Both the position numbers and the translations under genes were made by a program. From CAYRPN01 sp964426135 (GTDB taxonomy: Bacteria; Planctomycetota; Phycisphaerae; Phycisphaerales; Phycisphaeraceae): DNA of 16,959 nt. Below the pieces are notes generated by a model. It was given only the letters and a program-made list of their open reading frames with translations, ran no database searches and had not been told where the DNA came from. Location: positions 1-16,959 of the forward strand of contig CAYRPN010000125.1 of the NCBI GenBank assembly GCA_964426135.1, written 5' to 3'. Below are positions 13,717-16,959 of the stretch, piece by piece. Numbering within the stretch: position 1 is the first letter of the stretch; every line of letters begins with the position of its first letter.

Positions 13717-14920
13717 AGGTTTTCGCTGAACGCAGCGCGTCGATCGTTTGCCGGGCGACGATCAGTTCTTCGTTGGTGGGCAACACCCAAATCTGCGTCT
13801 TGCTACCGGGGGTGCTGGAGGGGACGTCGGCATCGATGCGCGTCTCGGCGCTGCCTTTGGCGTTCTGGTTTTTCGTGGCGTCGAGCTTGATGCCGGCGAA
13901 GTCGAGGTTGGCGCAGATCGCGGCGCGGATCGCCTTGCCGTTTTGCCCGATGCCGCCGGTGAAGACGATCGCGTCGGCTCCATTGAGCACGGCGAGGTAC
14001 GCACCAACGTAGTGCCGACACACTTCGACGAACGCATCCAGCGCCAGCCTGGCCCGCTCGTTGCCGGCGGCGGCGGCTTGCTCCACTTCACGCATGTCCG
14101 CGCTGACGCCGGACAAACCTTGCAGCCCCGCCTTTTTGCCAAGCGTGGCCCAGATGTCGTCGAGCTTCAGGCCGGCCTTGAGCAGTTTCAGGATCGCGAA
14201 GGCATCGAAATCACCGACGCGCGAGGCATGGAACACGCCGGACTGCGCGGTCATGCCGAAGCTGTTGGCGACGCTCTTGCCGTTGTCGATCGCGCTGATG
14301 GAGCAGGAACCGCCGAGGTGGCAACTGATCACTCGCTTGGCATTCGGCGCGATCTGCGCCATGCGGGTGGCGATGTAGCGATGCGACGCGCCGTGGAAGC
14401 CGTAGCGACGGATGCCGAGTTTCTCGACCCACTCGTGCGGGATGGCGTAAACCTGTCGCGCCAGCGGCACAGTCTGGTGAAACGCCGTCTCGAACGCGGC
14501 GACCTGCGGCACGCCGGGTAGTTTCTTCGCGAATGCCCGCATCGCCGCGATGTACGGCGGGTTGTGCTGCGGCGCGACGTCGGCGAACTGTTCCATCGTC
14601 GCCAGCACGTGATCATCCACGACCACCGCGCCGCTGATCGGCCCGCCATGCACCGCCTTGAACCCGATCGCCTGCACTTCGCTGATGGACTTGATCACAC
14701 CCAGCGCGATCAGTTCGCTCAGGTGCATGTCGATCGCGGCGGCATGGTCCATCAAATCGCGCGTGTTTTCCGACTTGGCGACGCCGGTATCGACCGTGGA
14801 TGCGCTGCGTCCCTGGCCAATGCGATCGCTCGCGCCGGTGGCAAGCACGCGCTCGCTCGGCATTTCGTAGAGCTTGTACTTAAAGCTCGTCGAACCCAGG
14901 TTGGCGATGAGGACGATCAT
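13706..14920 (-). CDS. ackA: acetate kinase family enzyme of the BMC, diverged active site
   Basis: The 404-residue protein belongs to the acetokinase family, which makes ATP from an acyl-phosphate. It would convert lactyl- or propionyl-phosphate from the PduL step to the acid. Family motifs are N7 in IANLGSTSFKYKL, HGG (91-93), ETAFHQTVP (144-152), RRYGFHGASH (171-180), HLGGSCSISAI (201-211), GGIGQNGKAIR and NEELIVARQT. Several positions depart from the usual sequence: FKAVHGG where most have H-R-V-V-H-G-G, E144 where the family has aspartate, and MTAQSGVFHASRVGDFD in place of the usual TPLEGLMMGTRSGDID (R234 kept). It looks functional but specialised, possibly for a larger acyl group. No clear encapsulation peptide is visible. 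Confidence 0.9.
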   Translation of the reverse strand: MIVLIANLGSTSFKYKLYEMPSERVLATGASDRIGQGRSASTVDTGVAKSENTRDLMDHAAAIDMHLSELIALGVIKSISEVQAIGFKAVHGGPISGAVVVDDHVLATMEQFADVAPQHNPPYIAAMRAFAKKLPGVPQVAAFETAFHQTVPLARQVYAIPHEWVEKLGIRRYGFHGASHRYIATRMAQIAPNAKRVISCHLGGSCSISAIDNGKSVANSFGMTAQSGVFHASRVGDFDAFAILKLLKAGLKLDDIWATLGKKAGLQGLSGVSADMREVEQAAAAGNERARLALDAFVEVCRHYVGAYLAVLNGADAIVFTGGIGQNGKAIRAAICANLDFAGIKLDATKNQNAKGSAETRIDADVPSSTPGSKTQIWVLPTNEELIVARQTIDALRSAKTSAV

Positions 14921-14924
14921 GGGA

Positions 14925-15045
14925 AGAAGCCGTTAGCCTTGAGCCATTAGCCGTTAGCTTCGAGCCATCGAACCGGGAGCCATCTCCATGCGCTCACGGC
15001 ACACCGATGGCGGCCATGAGCTATTGGCTAACGGCTCTCGGCTTT
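14925..15045. repeat. GTTAGC-type heptamer repeat, inverted pair, copy 3
   Basis: AAGCCGTTAGCC and following units (14927-14958) face TTGGCTAACGGCTCTCGGCTT (15024-15045). The pair covers the gap between acetate kinase and the next BMC-H gene, beginning 4 bases from the acetate kinase start codon. Confidence 0.85.
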
Positions 15046-15057
15046 CTGCTCGCTCGC

Positions 15058-15318
15058 TCAGAACGACTCCAGAAGCGATTCATGCGGCCGCGCGATCACG
15101 TGGGCGGCGACGAGGTTGCCCACGCGGCCACAGGCTTCGGCGCCGGCATCGACGGCGGCCTTGACGCTGCCGACATCGCCGCGCACGAGCACGGTGATGA
15201 AAGCGCCGCCGATGGCGATGCTCTTGACGTATTCCACGTTGGCGGCTTTGAGCATGGCGTCGGTTGCTTCGACGATGCCGACCTGGCCGCGAGCTTCGAT
15301 CATTCCGAGTGCGTTCAT
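15058..15318 (-). CDS. BMC-H shell protein with altered pore loop
   Basis: The 86-residue protein begins MNALGMIEARGQVGIVEATDAMLKAANVEYV, continues with AIGGAFITVLVRGDVGSVKAAVDAGAEACGRVGNLVAAHVIARPHE, and so is a BMC-H facet protein. Its pore loop reads Gly-Gly-Ala (37-39) where the other two BMC-H proteins here have Gly-Ser-Gly. This may change what the hexamer pore lets through. It is clearly different from the other two, which resemble each other, so the shell would mix at least two kinds of hexamer. Only a weak GGA precedes the start. Confidence 0.94.
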   Translation of the reverse strand: MNALGMIEARGQVGIVEATDAMLKAANVEYVKSIAIGGAFITVLVRGDVGSVKAAVDAGAEACGRVGNLVAAHVIARPHESLLESF

Positions 15319-15328
15319 GGTTGGATCC

Positions 15329-15512
15329 AGGGTTTAGGGTTTAGGGTGTAGGGTGTAGGGTTTAGGCAAAGCCAATGTGTGCCGCAGGGGCAAGGCACGA
15401 AGGGACGAAGGGACGAAGGCACGGAGGAGGCGGAACGTGTGGAATGCAAGGTTCGCGGGGCCAGTGGCGAAGGTTTGAAACCCTACACCCTAAACCCTAA
15501 ACCCTACACCCT
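15329..15512. repeat. telomere-like TTTAGGG heptamers in inverted arms around octamers
   Basis: Five heptamers (AGGGTTT, AGGGTTT, AGGGTGT, AGGGTGT, AGGGTTT, then AGG) at 15329-15366 face their reverse complement (CCCTACA, CCCTAAA, CCCTAAA, CCCTACA, CCCT) at 15481-15512. Between the arms, four octamers GGCACGAA, GGGACGAA, GGGACGAA, GGCACGGA (15394-15425) follow the same style. It fills the 203-bp gap between two BMC-H genes. Confidence 0.9.
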
Positions 15513-15521
15513 CTTCTCCCC

Positions 15522-15815
15522 TCACTTCCCCGCGCTCTTCTTCGGCTTGGGCAGCATGCCGACGAGTTCGTCGTGCGGGCGCGGGATCACATGCACGCCG
15601 ATGACTTCGCCGATGCGGCCGGCGGCGGCGGCGCCGGCGTCGACGGCGGCCTTGACCGCGGCGACGTCGCCGGTGACGAAGGCGGTGACCATGCCGCTGC
15701 CGACCTTGTCCCAGCCGATCATCGTGACGTTGGCGGCCTTGGTCATCGCGTCGGTCGCTTCGATCAGCGACACGAGACCTTTCGTTTCAACCATGCCGAT
15801 TGCTTGCTGTGCCAT
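15522..15815 (-). CDS. BMC-H shell protein
   Basis: The 97-residue single-domain BMC protein begins MAQQAIGMVETKGLVSLIEATDAMTKAANV. The pore loop KVGSGMV carries Gly-Ser-Gly at 39-41, then GDVAAVKAAVDAGAAAAGRIGEVIGVHVIPRPHDE, the canonical hexamer-forming sequence. A short lysine-rich tail (LPKPKKSAGK) extends beyond the domain. AAGGAG six bases before the ATG is the clearest ribosome-binding site in the cluster, which would fit a high demand for shell subunits. It follows pduL and is the first shell gene of the operon. Confidence 0.96.
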   Translation of the reverse strand: MAQQAIGMVETKGLVSLIEATDAMTKAANVTMIGWDKVGSGMVTAFVTGDVAAVKAAVDAGAAAAGRIGEVIGVHVIPRPHDELVGMLPKPKKSAGK

Positions 15816-15830
15816 GGGGGGCTCCTTGTG

Positions 15831-15900
15831 GGTTCTGAGTTTTTAGTTCTGGGTTCTCGGTTGTGCGTTCTGGATTGTGTTGTGTTCGGAGTTTCTGGTT
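15831..15900. repeat. GGTTCTG-type short repeats downstream of pduL
   Basis: Imperfect units such as GGTTCTGAG, TAGTTCTGG, GGTTCTCGG and CGTTCTGG occur in tandem in the gap between pduL and the BMC-H gene, related to the GAGTTCT repeat at 13581-13626. Confidence 0.6.
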
Positions 15901-15910
15901 GTCGCGTTCG

Positions 15911-15937
15911 AAGCGCGGCAAGCCGCGTCGCTAAACG
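15911..15937. repeat. palindromic repeat of the CTAAACG family
   Basis: CGCGGC (15914-15919) and GCCGCG (15922-15927) pair around AA, followed by TCGCTAAACG. It is the best-conserved match to the copy before pth and lies in the pduL-BMC-H gap. Confidence 0.75.
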
Positions 15938-15975
15938 GGTGATGCCGTCGCACTCGTCTCACTCCTTCCCCGACC

Positions 15976-16668
15976 TCACGCGTGCAGCAGTTCCATGTGC
16001 GTTGCCGAATCGAGGTCGCAGGCGTTGCCCTCATCGGTGTCGATGTGGATTTCGAGCTTCACCTTGGGATGCTCGCGGACACGGACGTTGTCGAAGGTCA
16101 CACCGCAAGGGCCGGCGATTTTCAGCTTCATCTGGTCGCCGTCCTTGACGCCGAAGTGGGCGAGGTCCGCCGGGCCCATGTGGACGTGGCGGGCGGCGCG
16201 GATGACGCCCTTGGTCATGGTGATCGCGCCGGCTGGGCCGACGAGCACGCAGCCGGGCGTGCCTTCGTGGTTGCCGCTGATGCGCAGCGGCAGGTCGATG
16301 CCCAGGAACACGCCATCGGTGTAGCTGAGTTCCACCTGCGTGAAGTTCCGGCAGGGGCCGAGGATTCGCACGCCGGGGATCATGCGGTTGCGCGGGCCGA
16401 TGATGTTGACGATCTGCTCGCTGGCGAACTCGCCGGGCTGGTAGAGATCTTTGAGTTTGCTGAGCTTGGTGCCCGCGCCGAAAAGGATTTCAAGATCCTG
16501 CTGCGTGACGTGGACGTGGCGGGCTGAGACGTTGACAACCAGCGGGTTCGGGCCGCCGTTATGAGACGTCGGGCGCACGAGCCGACTGACCTCAGCGGTG
16601 AGGGTCTGCTTGAGCACCTGCCGAACCATCTGCTCGACGGCGGCGCGATCGAGGGTGGCGTTTGCCAT
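15976..16668 (-). CDS. pduL: PduL-type phosphate acyltransferase
   Basis: The 230-residue enzyme would transfer the acyl group from acyl-CoA to phosphate, freeing CoA inside the shell for the dehydrogenase. Residues 1-24 (MANATLDRAAVEQMVRQVLKQTLT) form an amphipathic encapsulation helix. The two PTAC repeats follow, with the paired metal-binding motifs SARHVHV (H51, H53) and AARHVHM (H161, H163) and the third histidine in HIDTDEGNA (H208). IIGPRNRMIPGVRILGP (89-105) is also typical. The start at 16668 is chosen because it begins the encapsulation helix. It is the first gene of the BMC cluster, with a promoter-like sequence just upstream. Confidence 0.95.
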   Translation of the reverse strand: MANATLDRAAVEQMVRQVLKQTLTAEVSRLVRPTSHNGGPNPLVVNVSARHVHVTQQDLEILFGAGTKLSKLKDLYQPGEFASEQIVNIIGPRNRMIPGVRILGPCRNFTQVELSYTDGVFLGIDLPLRISGNHEGTPGCVLVGPAGAITMTKGVIRAARHVHMGPADLAHFGVKDGDQMKLKIAGPCGVTFDNVRVREHPKVKLEIHIDTDEGNACDLDSATHMELLHA

Positions 16669-16689
16669 AAATGAAAGCCTTGACCGAGA

Positions 16690-16741
16690 GAATCTTCCAA
16701 ATGAGTACTCAAAGAGTACCGAATCTTCCAAAACATGTCAA
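16690..16741 (-). promoter_or_regulatory. promoter and candidate operator of the BMC operon
   Basis: On the minus strand a perfect -35 TTGACA (16736-16741) is followed after 17 bases by a TACTCT -10-like hexamer (16713-16718), giving a leader of about 35 bases before pduL. A dyad GTACTC-TTT-GAGTAC (16705-16719) lies over the -10. A 12-base sequence, TTTGGAAGATTC on the minus strand, occurs twice (16690-16701 and 16721-16732), exactly 31 bases apart, or three helical turns. This is a likely site for the DeoR-family regulator, though the assignment is inference. Confidence 0.6.
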
Positions 16742-16959
16742 GAGATTTCATTAGATTTCACGCCAGGTTCTTCTTTGTGGAAAAACGGCAGCGTAGACGA
16801 AAATCCAACGAAGATAGGTAAAGCAGAGAAGATGCGCAAATTACGGTTTTTACAGGGGATAGAGCATCGACAGCCATTGGGTTACCGGCTGCCTCCAGAC
16901 GCTGTCAGAACGTGTATGAAAAGTCGCATTACCCTCGTTTAAGCCTATGCACCATCAGG
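16742..16959. other. right-hand intergenic edge, no gene seen
   Basis: This AT-richer stretch upstream of the BMC promoter carries no convincing coding frame on either strand. The open frame 16598-16942 on the plus strand overlaps pduL and has no family features. I see no terminator or tRNA. It may hold the end or control region of a gene beyond the window. Confidence 0.4.

Noticed and set aside
9468..15512. Repeat arrays considered as CRISPR
   Set aside because: Units are 7-8 bp, directly adjacent with no unique spacers, and no cas genes are present.
15329..15512. TTTAGGG repeats as eukaryotic telomere or contamination
   Set aside because: They lie between two intact bacterial BMC-H genes and are only one of several period-7 repeats in the same operon.
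16598..16942. 114-residue plus-strand frame at the right edge
   Set aside because: It overlaps the pduL start and the promoter, and has no family features.

Overview
The window comes from a GC-rich bacterium, most likely a planctomycete (Phycisphaerae-like or a relative). Two things point there: a catabolic bacterial microcompartment (BMC) operon of the Planctomycetes-Verrucomicrobia (PVM) type, and intergenic DNA packed with palindromes and short tandem repeats. No database search was possible, so names rest on motifs I recognise and taxonomy is inference.

Left part (about 1-4160, + strand): four housekeeping genes, rplY (general stress form of ribosomal protein bL25), pth (peptidyl-tRNA hydrolase), coaE (dephospho-CoA kinase) and rho (termination factor). 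rplY ends in a strong intrinsic terminator, and a 29-bp near-perfect inverted repeat follows rho. A short convergent gene (4536-4991, - strand) encodes a LysM lipoprotein with its own terminator.

Right part (about 5126-16668, all - strand): one long BMC gene cluster read from right to left. The order is pduL-type phosphotransacylase, BMC-H, BMC-H, acetate kinase, BMC-H, BMC-P, CoA-acylating aldehyde dehydrogenase, BMC-P, RpiB/LacAB-like protein with a candidate encapsulation helix, BMC-P, class II (fuculose/rhamnulose-1-phosphate type) aldolase, lipoprotein, TIM-barrel aldolase-like protein and DeoR-family regulator. A sigma70-like promoter with a dyad over the -10 and a 12-bp direct repeat at 31-bp spacing precedes pduL. 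By analogy with described PVM compartments, the aldolase would split a deoxysugar phosphate to lactaldehyde and DHAP inside a protein shell. The dehydrogenase, PduL and acetate kinase would then turn the aldehyde into acyl-CoA, acyl-phosphate and acid plus ATP, recycling CoA. No BMC-T gene and no alcohol/lactate dehydrogenase lie in the window.

The most unusual signal is the repeat load. Nearly every gap in the BMC cluster is built from 7- or 8-bp tandem repeats, often as an inverted pair, or from palindromes, and several repeats reach into start or stop codons. Palindromic elements also sit in frame inside coding regions. One 27-bp palindrome occurs in both deoR and a BMC-P gene and gives the same peptide (GMAP[S/P]RGHA) in each. 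A different 120-bp element sits in the RpiB-like gene, and a tandem-repeat-like patch in the aldolase-like gene. This resembles the protein-coding palindromic elements known from Rickettsia, here in a microcompartment operon.
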